DNA from: JBJMLO01 sp045805265
Lineage (GTDB): Bacteria; Actinomycetota; UBA4738; JACQTL01
Assembly: GCA_045805265.1 (NCBI GenBank)
Contig: JBJMLO010000013.1
Coordinates: 372,001-436,000, forward strand
Reading direction: 5' to 3'
DNA: 64,000 nt
Shown: positions 32,141-41,393 of the stretch, piece after piece
Layout of the letters: every line of letters begins with the position of its first letter
How positions within the stretch are numbered: the stretch's first letter is position 1
The notes under the pieces: model-generated
The model's database searches: none
What the model was told of the DNA's origin: nothing
What the model saw: the letters and a program-made list of their open reading frames with translations, nothing else
Translations under genes and position numbers: made by a program

Positions 32141-33139
32141 CTACGGTCGAGCGGTGACGAGGCTCGCGAAGCGGCTCGGGGAGACGTTCCCGCCCGAGAC
32201 GATGACGCCGACCCGGAGGCCGGTCGCGTCGGGCACCCGGCCGGCCAGCAGGGCGGCCACGCCCGCGGCGCCGCTGGGCTCCACGACCGCCTTCAGCCGC
32301 TCGAACAGGAACGCCATGGCGTCGACGAGCTCGCCGTCGGAGACGGTGACCACGGCGTCGACCAGGCGCCGGTTGAGCGGGAACGTCAGCTCGCCCGGCG
32401 TGTCGACCTGCAGGCCGTCGGCGATCGTGCGGGGCACGCCTCCCAGCCGCACCCGGCGTCCCTCGTCCAGCGAGCGGCGGGTGTCGTCGCCCGCCTCCGG
32501 CTCGACGCCGACCACCCGGGTGCCCGAATGCATGGCCCTGGCCACGGTGGCACAGCCGGCGATCAGCCCGCCGCCGCTCACGGGCGCGATCAGGGCGTCG
32601 AGCGGCCCGGCGTCCTCGGCCAGCTCCAGCCCGGCGGTTCCCTGGCCGGCCATGACGTCGAAGTCGTCGTACGGCGGCACGAGCGTGAGGCTCCGCTCCG
32701 CGGCCAGCCGCGCGCCGATGGCCGCCCTGTCCTCCGTGTACCGGTCGTACGTCACGACCTCGGCGCCGTACTCCCGGGTGGCCGCGACCTTCCCGGGCGG
32801 GGCGTCCTCGGGCATGACGATCACGGCCGAGGATCCGAGGATCGACGCCGCCAGCGCCACCGCCTGGGCGTGGTTCCCCGAGGAGTACGCGACGACGCCG
32901 CGACGGAGCTCGATCGGCGACAGCAGCGAGATGCGCGAGTAGGCGCCCCGGAACTTGAACGAGCCGCCGCGCTGCAACGACTCCATCTTCAGCAGGACGG
33001 TGGCGCCGACCAGCCGGTCGAGCGTCCGGGAGGTGAAGACCGGCGTGCGATGGGCGACGCCGGCGAGGCGTCCGGCGGCGGCCCGGATGCGGGCGAGGTC
33101 GAGCCGGCCGGCTTCCGACCGAGCGGAAGCTTCGGTCAG
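32141..33139 (-). CDS. threonine/serine dehydratase-like PLP enzyme, probable CTG start
   Basis: A fold-type II PLP enzyme of the threonine ammonia-lyase/serine racemase group. The PLP Lys lies in GGSFKFRGAY, the phosphate-binding loop is PVSGGGLIAGC, and SSGNHAQAVALAA is the substrate loop. The first ATG (32986) would remove about 50 conserved residues, including GVAHRTPVFTSRTLDRL, before the PLP Lys. The frame is open upstream with no ATG, GTG or TTG. A CTG at 33139 overlaps the stop of the upstream 42-residue gene as CTGA, so coupled initiation there is likely; this would give 332 residues. No ACT domain is present, so it is not the feedback-regulated IlvA form. Confidence 0.9.
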   Translation of the reverse strand: MTEASARSEAGRLDLARIRAAAGRLAGVAHRTPVFTSRTLDRLVGATVLLKMESLQRGGSFKFRGAYSRISLLSPIELRRGVVAYSSGNHAQAVALAASILGSSAVIVMPEDAPPGKVAATREYGAEVVTYDRYTEDRAAIGARLAAERSLTLVPPYDDFDVMAGQGTAGLELAEDAGPLDALIAPVSGGGLIAGCATVARAMHSGTRVVGVEPEAGDDTRRSLDEGRRVRLGGVPRTIADGLQVDTPGELTFPLNRRLVDAVVTVSDGELVDAMAFLFERLKAVVEPSGAAGVAALLAGRVPDATGLRVGVIVSGGNVSPSRFASLVTARP

Positions 33140-33264
33140 GACGAGCCGATCGAGGAAGAGGTGCCGGAGCCCCGCTTCGTCTTCTTCGCGGCCCGCTTCT
33201 CCTTGAGGTTGTGCTGCGCCTTCTTCTTCTCGCCCTTGTTCGAGCCCTTGTCCTTGTTCGCCAC
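33136..33264 (-). CDS. 42-residue Lys-rich basic protein
   Basis: GTG 33264 follows GGAGGAGG. The product is highly charged and basic (KDKGSNKGEKKKAQHNLKEK, then RAAKKTKRGSG) with a Ser-rich end. Short proteins of this composition are widespread in Actinomycetota, with unknown role; RNA or DNA binding is plausible from charge. Its stop overlaps the probable CTG start of the dehydratase gene, so the two are translationally linked. Confidence 0.65.
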   Translation of the reverse strand: MANKDKGSNKGEKKKAQHNLKEKRAAKKTKRGSGTSSSIGSS

Positions 33265-33416
33265 CGTCGCCTCCTCCGCGTCGCGCCCGATTCTAGTCCA
33301 CCGTCCCGGTCGATCCCCCGGAATCCGGCCGGGACACGCTCCGCCGGGCCGGGTCGCCCGCCACTCGCGGATCGCGTGCCACACTCCCGGCGCATGAGGA
33401 CCGGAACGGCGCGCCC

Positions 33417-34022
33417 GTGATCGCCGCGATCGTGCTCGCGGCGGGCCGGGCCACGCGGTTCGGCTCACCCAAGCAGCTCGCGGAGGTCGGCGGCCGGACA
33501 CTGGTGCAGCATGCGGTCGACGCTGCTGCGGACGCCGGCGTCGACGTCGTCGTGGTGGTGCTCGGTCACGCCGCCGACCGCGTCGAGCGCGAGCTTTCAC
33601 TTCCCCGGAACGCGCGAGTGGTCCTCAACCCGGCGTTCGCCGAGGGTCAGTCGACGTCCCTGCGGGCCGGGATCGGCGGCCTTCCGCCGGAGGCCGGCGC
33701 GGCGGTGATCCTCCTCGCCGACCAGCCCGGCATCACCGCACTCGACGTCCAGGCCGTGATCGCCACCCACACCGCGACCGGCGCGCGCATCGTCCGTGCC
33801 CGGTACCGCGGGATCCCCGGCCATCCCGTCCTGATCGCCAAGGAGCTGTTCCCCGAGGTCGAGGGGACCACGGGTGACGCCGGAGCTCGGGACGTCCTGC
33901 GGGACCACGCCGACGAGATCGTCGAGGTCGACATCGACCGCGACCCGCCCCCCGACGTCGACACCCCCGACGACCTGATGGTCGCCCGGCGCGACGTTTC
34001 TCGACCCGACAACTCCGGGTAA
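33417..34022 (+). CDS. MobA/MocA-like nucleotidyltransferase
   Basis: A 201-residue NTP transferase of the MobA-like group. AAIVLAAGRATRFGSPKQL is the nucleotide-binding signature, with Lys after GSP. LLADQPGI holds the metal-binding Asp, and GHPVLI is the late conserved motif. The closest characterised types make molybdopterin cytosine dinucleotide (MocA), but no molybdoenzyme gene is present here, so the true cofactor is open. Start GTG 33417. Confidence 0.85.
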   Translation: MIAAIVLAAGRATRFGSPKQLAEVGGRTLVQHAVDAAADAGVDVVVVVLGHAADRVERELSLPRNARVVLNPAFAEGQSTSLRAGIGGLPPEAGAAVILLADQPGITALDVQAVIATHTATGARIVRARYRGIPGHPVLIAKELFPEVEGTTGDAGARDVLRDHADEIVEVDIDRDPPPDVDTPDDLMVARRDVSRPDNSG

Positions 34023-34174
34023 AGGCTCGATCAGGAAGGGGCGCCCCCGCTGCGCGCGGGAGGCTCCGGCAGGCCTGACCGCGCGGGTCGTCGGGACCGT
34101 CCGCGGAAAGGACTGTCCATGCACGAGGTCCGCCTCCGGCCCTCCACGCAACGACCGAACCCGGGAACCCGGAA

Positions 34175-37102
34175 GTGAAGACCGAGATCGAGCTGAACTC
34201 GAAGTCGCTGGAGCGCGACCTGGCCCGGGCCCTGCAGGGCGAGGTCCGGTTCTCGGCCGGCGACCGCGCGCTGTACGCGACCGACGGCTCCAACTACCGG
34301 CAGGTCCCGATCGGCGTCGTCTGCCCGAAGTCCACCGACGACATCGTCGCGACGATCGAGATCTGCCGCGACCACGGCGCGCCGATCGTGAACCGGGGCG
34401 GCGGCACCAGCCTGGCCGGCCAGACCTGCAACGTGGCCGTGGTCATCGATTCCGGCAAGCACCTCCGCCGGACGATCGAGCTGAACCAGGCCGAGCAGTA
34501 CGCCCGGGTCCAACCGGGCGTGGTCCGCGACGACCTGAACAACCGGGCCAAGGAGTTCCACCTGACCTTCGCGCCGGATCCCTCGACCCACGAGTACTGC
34601 ACGCTCGGCGGCATGATCGGCAACAACTCGTGCGGCGTGCACTCGGTGATGGGCGGGCTGGCGGCGGACAACGTCATCGAGCTCGACGTCGTCACGTACG
34701 ACGGCACCCGCATGACCCTGCGCAGGCCCGAGGACGAGGACGAGGTCCAGCGGATCATCGACGCCGGCGGACGCCGAGGGGAGATCTACTCGCGCCTGCG
34801 CGACCTCCGGGACCGCTACGGGGACCGGATCCGGGAGAAGTTCCCCGACATCCCCCGCCGGGTCAGCGGCTACAACCTCCCAGACCTGCTCCCCGAGAAC
34901 GGCTTCGACGTCGCGAGGTCCGTCGTGGGCAGCGAGAGCACGCTGCTCACCGTGCTCGAGGCCAAGGTCCGGCTGCTGCCCGACCCGCCGGTCAAGTCGC
35001 TGCTGGTCCTGGGGTTCCCCGACGTCTACCTGGCCGCCGACGCGGTCCCCCAGGTCCTCGAGCACGGGCCGATCGGCCTCGAGGGCCTCGACGACCGCCT
35101 GATCCAGGACATGAAGATCAAGAAGGTCCACCCGGACGACGTCGAGCTGCTTCCCGAAGGCAAGGGGTGGCTGCTGTGCGAGTTCGGCGGGCACAGCAAG
35201 GGCGAGGCCGACGCGGTGGCCAAGCGGTGCATGAAGGCGCTGCAGGACGACGCCCTGTCGATGAAGCTCTACGACGACCCCCCGATGGAGGCCGCGATCT
35301 GGCAGGTCCGGGAGTCGGGCCTCGGCGCCACCGCCCGGATCCCCCGCCACCCGGACACCTGGGAGGGATGGGAGGACTCGGCCGCGCCGCCCGAGCGGTT
35401 CGGCGACTATCTCCGGGACCTCCGCAAGCTCTACGACCAGCACGGGTACGACGGCTCGTTCTACGGCCACTTCGGCCAGGGGTGCCTCCACACCCGGATC
35501 AACTTCGACCTGGTCACGGCCGAGGGCGTCGCCAACTTCCGGTCGTTCATCGAGAGCGCGGCCGACCTGGTGGTGTCCTGCGGCGGGTCGCTGTCCGGCG
35601 AGCACGGCGACGGGCAGTCCCGGGCCGAGCTGCTCCCGAAGATGTTCGGGCCCGAGATCGTCGAGGCGTTCCGCGAGATGAAGACGATCTGGGACCCCGA
35701 CGGCCGGATGAACCCGCACAAGGTCGTCGACCCCTATTCGATCACCGAGAACCTCCGCCTCGGCTCGGACTACGCGCCGTGGACCCCGCAGACGCACTTC
35801 ACGTTCCCGGAGGAGGAAGGCGGCGGGTTCGCGCGCGCGGCCGCGCGGTGCGTCGGCGTCGGCAAGTGCCGGCGCGAGGAGGGCGGGGTCATGTGCCCGT
35901 CCTACATGGTGACCCACGAGGAGAAGGACTCCACGCGGGGGCGGGCCCGGCTGCTGTTCGAGCTGCTGCAGCAGGACGAGATCGGCAGGAAGGGGTGGCG
36001 CGAGGAGTCGGTCCTCGACGCGCTCGACCTGTGCCTGTCGTGCAAGGGGTGCAAGAGCGACTGCCCGGTGAACGTCGACATGGCCACGTACAAGGCCGAA
36101 TTCCTGTCGCACTACTACGAGGGCCGGCTGCGGCCACGGAGCGCGTACTCGATCGGGCTCATCTACTGGTGGTCGCGCCTCGGCTCGAAGGTGCCCCGCC
36201 TGGCCAACGCCGTGCTGAAGTCGAAGGCGCTGGGCGGGCTGATGAAGCGGCTGGGCGGGATCTCGCCGAAGCGGGACGCCCCGGAATTCGGCACGAAGAC
36301 GTTCACGTGGTGGTACCGGAGGCGCCCCCGCAGGCTGTCGAAGACCAAGCCCGCCGTGATCCTGTGGCCGGACACGTTCAACAACCACTTCCACCCGGAC
36401 ACGCTGAAGGCGGCGGTGAAGGTGTTGGAGACGGCCGGGTTCGGCGTGGTCATCCCGCCCCGTCCGCTGTGCTGCGGGCGGCCGCTGTACGACTTCGGGA
36501 TGCTCCCGACAGCGAAGAAGCTGCTGCGGGAGATCATGACAACCCTCGCCCCGGCCATTCGGAGGGGCATCCCCATCGTGGGGCTCGAGCCGTCGTGCGT
36601 GGCGGTGTTCCGCGACGAGCTGAAGAACCTGTTCCCGACGGACAACGACGCCGACCGGCTGTCGAAGCAGACGTACCTGCTGAGCGAATTCCTGGAGAAG
36701 TACGCGAAGGGATTCCGCCCGCCGACGCTCGACTGGAAGGCCGTCGTCCAGCGGCACTGCCACCACCAGGCCGTGATGGGCTTCGACGCGGACCAGACGT
36801 GGCTCGCGAAGCTCGGGCTGGACGCCGAGCTGCTCGACAGCGGGTGCTGCGGGATGGCCGGCGCGTTCGGGTTCGAGGACGAGCACTACGACGTGTCGAT
36901 CGCGTGCGGCGAGCGGGTCGTGCTGCCGAAGGTCCGCGAGGCCCGCGACGACACGCTGATCGTGGCCGACGGGTTCTCGTGCCGTGAGCAGATCCGCCAG
37001 GGAACGGGCAAGCGGGCCTACAACCTGGCAGAGCTGATCGCGATGGCGCTCACGGCGGAGGGGAACGACTCCAGGAGCGAGGAGGCGACGAGCGCCGCGT
37101 AG
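34175..37102 (+). CDS. FAD-linked oxidase / Fe-S (GlcD-GlcF-like) dehydrogenase fusion, D-lactate dehydrogenase-like
   Basis: 975 residues joining two modules. Residues about 40-530 form a vanillyl-alcohol-oxidase FAD domain (RGGGTSLAGQ, FAPDPSTHEYCTLGGMIGNN) with its C-terminal cap. From about 555 there are two 4Fe-4S clusters (the second is CLSCKGCKSDCP at about 619) and then two CCG modules (LCCGRP near 766, SGCCGMAG near 890), as in GlcF and heterodisulfide reductase. Such fusions oxidise D-lactate, glycolate or D-2-hydroxyglutarate and pass electrons to the respiratory chain. GTG 34175 has a weak ribosome site. The PoxB-like gene follows after 19 bases. Confidence 0.9.
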   Translation: MKTEIELNSKSLERDLARALQGEVRFSAGDRALYATDGSNYRQVPIGVVCPKSTDDIVATIEICRDHGAPIVNRGGGTSLAGQTCNVAVVIDSGKHLRRTIELNQAEQYARVQPGVVRDDLNNRAKEFHLTFAPDPSTHEYCTLGGMIGNNSCGVHSVMGGLAADNVIELDVVTYDGTRMTLRRPEDEDEVQRIIDAGGRRGEIYSRLRDLRDRYGDRIREKFPDIPRRVSGYNLPDLLPENGFDVARSVVGSESTLLTVLEAKVRLLPDPPVKSLLVLGFPDVYLAADAVPQVLEHGPIGLEGLDDRLIQDMKIKKVHPDDVELLPEGKGWLLCEFGGHSKGEADAVAKRCMKALQDDALSMKLYDDPPMEAAIWQVRESGLGATARIPRHPDTWEGWEDSAAPPERFGDYLRDLRKLYDQHGYDGSFYGHFGQGCLHTRINFDLVTAEGVANFRSFIESAADLVVSCGGSLSGEHGDGQSRAELLPKMFGPEIVEAFREMKTIWDPDGRMNPHKVVDPYSITENLRLGSDYAPWTPQTHFTFPEEEGGGFARAAARCVGVGKCRREEGGVMCPSYMVTHEEKDSTRGRARLLFELLQQDEIGRKGWREESVLDALDLCLSCKGCKSDCPVNVDMATYKAEFLSHYYEGRLRPRSAYSIGLIYWWSRLGSKVPRLANAVLKSKALGGLMKRLGGISPKRDAPEFGTKTFTWWYRRRPRRLSKTKPAVILWPDTFNNHFHPDTLKAAVKVLETAGFGVVIPPRPLCCGRPLYDFGMLPTAKKLLREIMTTLAPAIRRGIPIVGLEPSCVAVFRDELKNLFPTDNDADRLSKQTYLLSEFLEKYAKGFRPPTLDWKAVVQRHCHHQAVMGFDADQTWLAKLGLDAELLDSGCCGMAGAFGFEDEHYDVSIACGERVVLPKVREARDDTLIVADGFSCREQIRQGTGKRAYNLAELIAMALTAEGNDSRSEEATSAA

Positions 37103-37121
37103 GCGCCGATCGGAGGACGAC

Positions 37122-38885
37122 ATGGCGAAGCAGATCGCGTCGGAGCTGATGGTGGAGCGGCTGATCGACTGGGGCGTCGACACCGTGTTCGGCCTCCCCG
37201 GCGACGGCATCAACGGCATCATGGAGGGGTTCCGCCGGCACGACGACCGCATCCGGTTCTTCCTCGTCCACCACGAGGAGGCCGCGGCGTTCATGTCCAC
37301 GGCGTACGCGAAGTCGACCGGCCGGCTCGGCGTCTGTGTGGCCACCAGCGGGCCGGGCGGGCTGCACCTGATCAACGGGCTGTACGACGCGAAGCTCGAC
37401 CACCAGCCCGTGCTGGCCATCACCGGGATGCAAGCCACCTCCCAGCTGGGGACGGGCTTCCAGCAGGAGGTCCACCTCGAGCGGATCTTCGCGGACCTCT
37501 GCGTCTACAACGAGATGTTCCAGGCGCCCGCCACGATCCCGGCCGTGGTCGACATCGCGGTCCGCAGCGCGCTGTCGATGCGCGGCGTCGCGCACCTGAC
37601 GTTCCCCGTCGACATGCAGGAGGCCGACCCGAAACAGTCGGGCTACGAGGGTGGCCTCGACACCTCGCGGACTCCGGCCAGCGCGCCCGTGTTCGACCCC
37701 CCGCTCGTCGTGCCGCGCAGGGCCGAGCTGGAGAAGGCGGCGGCAGTCCTCAACGGGGCGAAGAAGGTCGCGATCCTGGCCGGGATCGGGGCCCGCGGCG
37801 CGGGCGACGAGCTGCTCGCCGCCTCGGATCTCCTCGGCGCCCCCGTGATCAAGTCGCTGTCGGGGAAGATGGTCGCGCCCGACGACCATCCCAACGTCAC
37901 CGGCGGCCTCGGTCTGCTGGGGACGAAGCCGTCGGAGGAGGCCGTCGACGGCTGCGACGCGATCTTCCTCATCGGGACGAACTTCCCGTACACGCGGTGG
38001 CTGCCGGTGGAGAAGAAGGCCGTGCAGATCGAGATCGACCCCGTCCGGCTCGGGAACCGCATCCCCCTCGACGCGGGGCTGGTCGGCGACGCGAAGGAGA
38101 CGCTTCGGGAGCTGCTTCCGCTGTTGCAGCGCAAGGAGGACCGGTCGTTCCTGGAGAACGCCCAGGAGGGAACGAAGGCCTGGCACGAGTCGATGACGGC
38201 ACTGGAGTCGCCCTACCGTGATCCCATCCAGCCGCAGTACCTCATGCGGCTGATCGACCGGTACGCCGACGACGACGCGATCCTGAACAGCGACTCGGGG
38301 ACCATCGCCACGTGGGCCGCCAGGCACTTCACCATCCGAGGCACCCGCGAGTTCTACCTGTCCGGGAACCTGGCCACTATGGCGCCCGGCCTGCCGTACA
38401 CGATCGCGCACCAGGTCGCGCACCCCGGCCGGCAGTGCATCGCCTTCGTCGGCGACGGTGGGTTCGCCATGCTCATGGCGGAGTTCCACACGGCCGCGTG
38501 GCACGGGCTACCGATCAAGGTCGTGGTGTGCAACAACGGGCTCCTCGGGCAGATCCTGTGGGAGCAGATGGCCCTGGGATACCCGGAGTACAGCGTGCGG
38601 TTCCCGACACACATGGACTTCGCGCCGTGGGCGGAGTCCTGCGGCGGCCTCGGCATCCGCATCGAGAAGGTCGGCGACCTCGAGCCGGCGGTCCGCGAGT
38701 TCCTGGCCCACGACGGCCCGGCGCTGCTCGACGTCGTCGTCAACGCGGACGAACCCCCGATGCCGGCCAAGGTCACGTACGACCAAGCCAAGAAGTTCGG
38801 GGAGTCGTTCCTCAAGGGCACGCCTCGCCGGGCCACGATCGCGTCGACGCTGGCCCGGGACAAGATCGACCAGCTGAAGTCGTGA
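37122..38885 (+). CDS. TPP-dependent pyruvate oxidase/dehydrogenase (PoxB-like)
   Basis: 587 residues with the three-domain layout of pyruvate oxidase/acetolactate synthase. The PYR domain has the catalytic Glu in VHHEEAAAFM (about 50) and FGLPGDGINGIMEG. The central domain is FAD-type. The PP domain holds GDGGFAMLMAEFHTAAWHGL and NN, the TPP/Mg motif. The C-terminal MPAKVTYDQAKKF resembles PoxB. The likely reaction is pyruvate to acetate and CO2 with electrons to quinone; acetolactate synthase is less likely because no small subunit gene is near. It stops in a GTGA overlap with the next gene. Coupling with the lactate-dehydrogenase-like gene suggests one pathway. Confidence 0.87.
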   Translation: MAKQIASELMVERLIDWGVDTVFGLPGDGINGIMEGFRRHDDRIRFFLVHHEEAAAFMSTAYAKSTGRLGVCVATSGPGGLHLINGLYDAKLDHQPVLAITGMQATSQLGTGFQQEVHLERIFADLCVYNEMFQAPATIPAVVDIAVRSALSMRGVAHLTFPVDMQEADPKQSGYEGGLDTSRTPASAPVFDPPLVVPRRAELEKAAAVLNGAKKVAILAGIGARGAGDELLAASDLLGAPVIKSLSGKMVAPDDHPNVTGGLGLLGTKPSEEAVDGCDAIFLIGTNFPYTRWLPVEKKAVQIEIDPVRLGNRIPLDAGLVGDAKETLRELLPLLQRKEDRSFLENAQEGTKAWHESMTALESPYRDPIQPQYLMRLIDRYADDDAILNSDSGTIATWAARHFTIRGTREFYLSGNLATMAPGLPYTIAHQVAHPGRQCIAFVGDGGFAMLMAEFHTAAWHGLPIKVVVCNNGLLGQILWEQMALGYPEYSVRFPTHMDFAPWAESCGGLGIRIEKVGDLEPAVREFLAHDGPALLDVVVNADEPPMPAKVTYDQAKKFGESFLKGTPRRATIASTLARDKIDQLKS

Positions 38886-39979
38886 CCACCGTCGAGCGGC
38901 TCGACGTCGCCGTCTTCGAGTTCCCGCTGGAGGAACCCGAGGCCGACGGGACGCTCACCTGGGACTCCACCACGATAGTGGTGGTCGAGGCGGGGGCCGG
39001 CGACGCGGTCGGGGTCGGATACACCTACGGCTCGCGCGCCTGCGCTGCGGTGATCGAGGAGAAGCTGCGCGACGTGGTCGTGGGGTCGGACGTGGCCGAC
39101 GTCGCCGGGACGTGGGGAGCGATGGTCCGCTCGATCCGGAACCTCGGGCGGCCGGGCGTGGTGTCGCACGCCATCTCCGCGGTGGACGCGGCGCTGTGGG
39201 ACCTCGAGGCGCGGGTGCTCGGCATCTCGCTGGTGGAGCTGCTCGGCCCGGTCCGCGACGAGGTCCCCGTGTACGGCAGCGGCGGCTTCACCTCGCTCTC
39301 CGACGAGGAGCTGGAACGGCAGTTGCTCGGCTGGGTGCGGGACCACGGCATCCCCCGGGTGAAGATCAAGGTCGGCGAGGACTGGGGCCGGCGGGCCGAT
39401 CGCGACATCGCCAGGGTGCGGTTCGCGCGGTCGGTCGTGGGCGACGACGTGGAGCTGTACGTCGACGCCAACGGCGCGTACTCCCGCAAGCAGGCCGTGC
39501 GGATGGCGCGGTCGCTCGCCGAGAGCGGCGTGACGTGGTTCGAGGAGCCGGTCTCCTCGGACGACCTCGAGGGACTCCATGCGATCCGCGACCTGATCGA
39601 CATCGACGTCGCGGCGGGCGAATACGGCTACGACCTGGCCTACTTCGCCCGGATGCTCGGCGCGGGCGCGGTGAATTGCCTGCAGGCCGACGTGACCAGA
39701 TGCGGCGGCATCACCGAGTTCCTGCGGGTGGCGGCCCTGGCGGCGGCCCACGGGATCGAGCTGTCGGCGCATTGCGCGCCGGCGGTGAGCGCGGCGCCCT
39801 GCGCCGCCGTCCCCAACTTCCGACACCTCGAGCACTTCGCCGACCACGAGCGCATCGAGGCACTGGCGTTCGACGGCGTGCTGGACCCCAAGGACGGCGT
39901 GATCCGGCCCGACCGATCGGCGCCCGGCACGGGGCTGACCGTGAAGCATCAGGACATCGAGCGGTTCCGGAGGAGCTGA
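38882..39979 (+). CDS. enolase-superfamily enzyme (mandelate racemase/muconate lactonizing type)
   Basis: A 365-residue capping-plus-barrel enzyme. The catalytic Lys pair is KIKVGED; metal ligands are Asp in YVDANGAYS, Glu in TWFEEPVS and Glu in VAAGEYGYD. SAHCAPAVS lies near the last strand. The KxK plus single late His pattern fits the MR/galactonate dehydratase-like branch, but the substrate is open: a sugar acid or hydroxy acid is probable. The GTG start overlaps the TPP enzyme stop by four bases. It is followed by an SDR gene, eight bases on. Confidence 0.88.
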   Translation: MTTVERLDVAVFEFPLEEPEADGTLTWDSTTIVVVEAGAGDAVGVGYTYGSRACAAVIEEKLRDVVVGSDVADVAGTWGAMVRSIRNLGRPGVVSHAISAVDAALWDLEARVLGISLVELLGPVRDEVPVYGSGGFTSLSDEELERQLLGWVRDHGIPRVKIKVGEDWGRRADRDIARVRFARSVVGDDVELYVDANGAYSRKQAVRMARSLAESGVTWFEEPVSSDDLEGLHAIRDLIDIDVAAGEYGYDLAYFARMLGAGAVNCLQADVTRCGGITEFLRVAALAAAHGIELSAHCAPAVSAAPCAAVPNFRHLEHFADHERIEALAFDGVLDPKDGVIRPDRSAPGTGLTVKHQDIERFRRS

Positions 39980-39986
39980 GAACCCA

Positions 39987-41003
39987 ATGGCGTCGAAGTC
40001 GTTGCAGGGCAAGGTGGTCGTGGTCACCGGTGCATCGGCCGGGGTGGGGCGGGCGGCCGCCGTGGCGTTCGGCGAAGCCGGAGCGACGGTGGCGTTGCTG
40101 GCGCGCGGCGAGGAGGGCCTGCAGATGGCCGCGAAGGAGGTGGAGCGCGGCGGCGGGCGCGCCCTGGCCGTCCCGACCGACGTCGTCGACGCCGCTTGGG
40201 TCGAGGCCGCGGCGGAACGCGTGGAGCGGGAGCTCGGCGAGATCGACGTCTGGGTCAACGACGCGATGACGTCGGTCTTCGCGCCGCTGTGGGAGATCGA
40301 GCCCGACGAGTTCCGCCGGGTGACCGACGTCACGTACCACGGCGTGGTGTACGGCACAATGGCGGCGTTGCGACGCATGAAGCCTCGGGACCGTGGCGCC
40401 ATCGTCCAGGTCGGGAGCGCGCTGGCCTACCGGGGCATCCCGCTGCAGTCCGCGTACTGCGGCGCCAAGCACGCCATCCAGGGGTTCCACGACTCGCTGC
40501 GCGCCGAGCTGTTCCACGAGCGGTCGAACGTCCGCGCGACCATGGTCCAGATGCCGGCGCTGAACACGCCGCAGTTCGACTGGGTGAAGACCCGCCTGCC
40601 GAACAAGGCCCAGCCAGTTCCACCGATCTATCAACCGGAGGTGGCCGGCCGAGCGATCGTGCACGCCGCGCTGCATCCCGGGCGCCGCGAGTACTGGGTG
40701 GGCGCGACGACGGCCGCGACGATCGTCGCCAACTCGTTCGCGGCGCCGCTGCTGGACCGGTATCTGGGGAGGACCGGGTTCGATGCCCAGCAGACCGACG
40801 AGCGCGACGACCCGAACCGGCCGTTCAACCTGTGGGAACCCGTGGACCGGTCCGACGACCACGGCGCGCACGGCCGCTTCGACGACAAGGCGCACGCCCG
40901 CAGCGCCCAGTGGTGGTACACCACGCACCGCGGCCTGGCGGCGATCGGCGCGGCCGCCGCGGCCGGCGTCGGCATCGCAATCGCCGCGGCCCGCGGCCGG
41001 TGA
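39987..41003 (+). CDS. SDR-family oxidoreductase with C-terminal extension
   Basis: 338 residues. The classical SDR core has TGASAGVGRAAA (cofactor loop), the catalytic Ser in VQVGSALAY and YCGAK (Tyr and Lys). From about 250 on there is an extra segment rich in Asp/Arg (ERDDPNRPFNLWEPVD), then a hydrophobic, Ala/Gly-rich C-terminal helix (GLAAIGAAAAAGVGIAIAAA) that may anchor it to the membrane. It belongs to the oxidative gene cluster that starts at 34175. Substrate unknown. Confidence 0.88.
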   Translation: MASKSLQGKVVVVTGASAGVGRAAAVAFGEAGATVALLARGEEGLQMAAKEVERGGGRALAVPTDVVDAAWVEAAAERVERELGEIDVWVNDAMTSVFAPLWEIEPDEFRRVTDVTYHGVVYGTMAALRRMKPRDRGAIVQVGSALAYRGIPLQSAYCGAKHAIQGFHDSLRAELFHERSNVRATMVQMPALNTPQFDWVKTRLPNKAQPVPPIYQPEVAGRAIVHAALHPGRREYWVGATTAATIVANSFAAPLLDRYLGRTGFDAQQTDERDDPNRPFNLWEPVDRSDDHGAHGRFDDKAHARSAQWWYTTHRGLAAIGAAAAAGVGIAIAAARGR

Positions 41004-41013
41004 CGACTCCGGG

Positions 41014-41355
41014 ATGACCCGCCTCCTCCGGCTGGCCCGCCTGGCGTACGGCACCGCGCTGCTCGCCTCCCCCGACAGGATCGTCCGCGCCTTCGGCGGC
41101 GACCCCGCGGACGAGGCGACGACCATGGTCGCCAGGGTCCTCGGCGCCCGCCACGTCCTCCAGGGGGTCGTCACCGGCAGCCACCCCGGCCCCATCCGGC
41201 GTTACGGCGGCGCCGTGGTCGACGCGCTGCACGCGCTCAGCATGTTCACGCTGGCCTCCATGGACCCCGGCCGCGCCCGCCCGGCCCTCGTCGACGGCTC
41301 GGTCGCGGCCACGTTCTGCATCGCCGGCGTGCGCGCGGGAAGCCCGCGCTCTTGA
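41014..41355 (+). CDS. small hydrophobic hypothetical protein
   Basis: 113 residues from ATG 41014, ten bases after the SDR stop. It begins MTRLLRLARLAYGTALLASP and has moderately hydrophobic stretches (VARVLGARHVLQGVV, VVDALHALSMFTLASM) without clear membrane segments of full length. Similar short proteins follow SDR genes in several actinobacteria, but no function is known. Confidence 0.65.
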   Translation: MTRLLRLARLAYGTALLASPDRIVRAFGGDPADEATTMVARVLGARHVLQGVVTGSHPGPIRRYGGAVVDALHALSMFTLASMDPGRARPALVDGSVAATFCIAGVRAGSPRS

Positions 41356-41393
41356 GCCCCGAACGCGCGCACGCCCCCGCCTAGACTGTCTCG

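Noticed and set aside
34031..37438. A very long reading frame on the minus strand, opposite the FAD/Fe-S dehydrogenase
   Set aside because: It is the mirror of a conserved GC-rich gene, rich in Arg, Pro, Val and His repeats typical of antisense frames, without any family motif. The plus-strand gene has complete domains.
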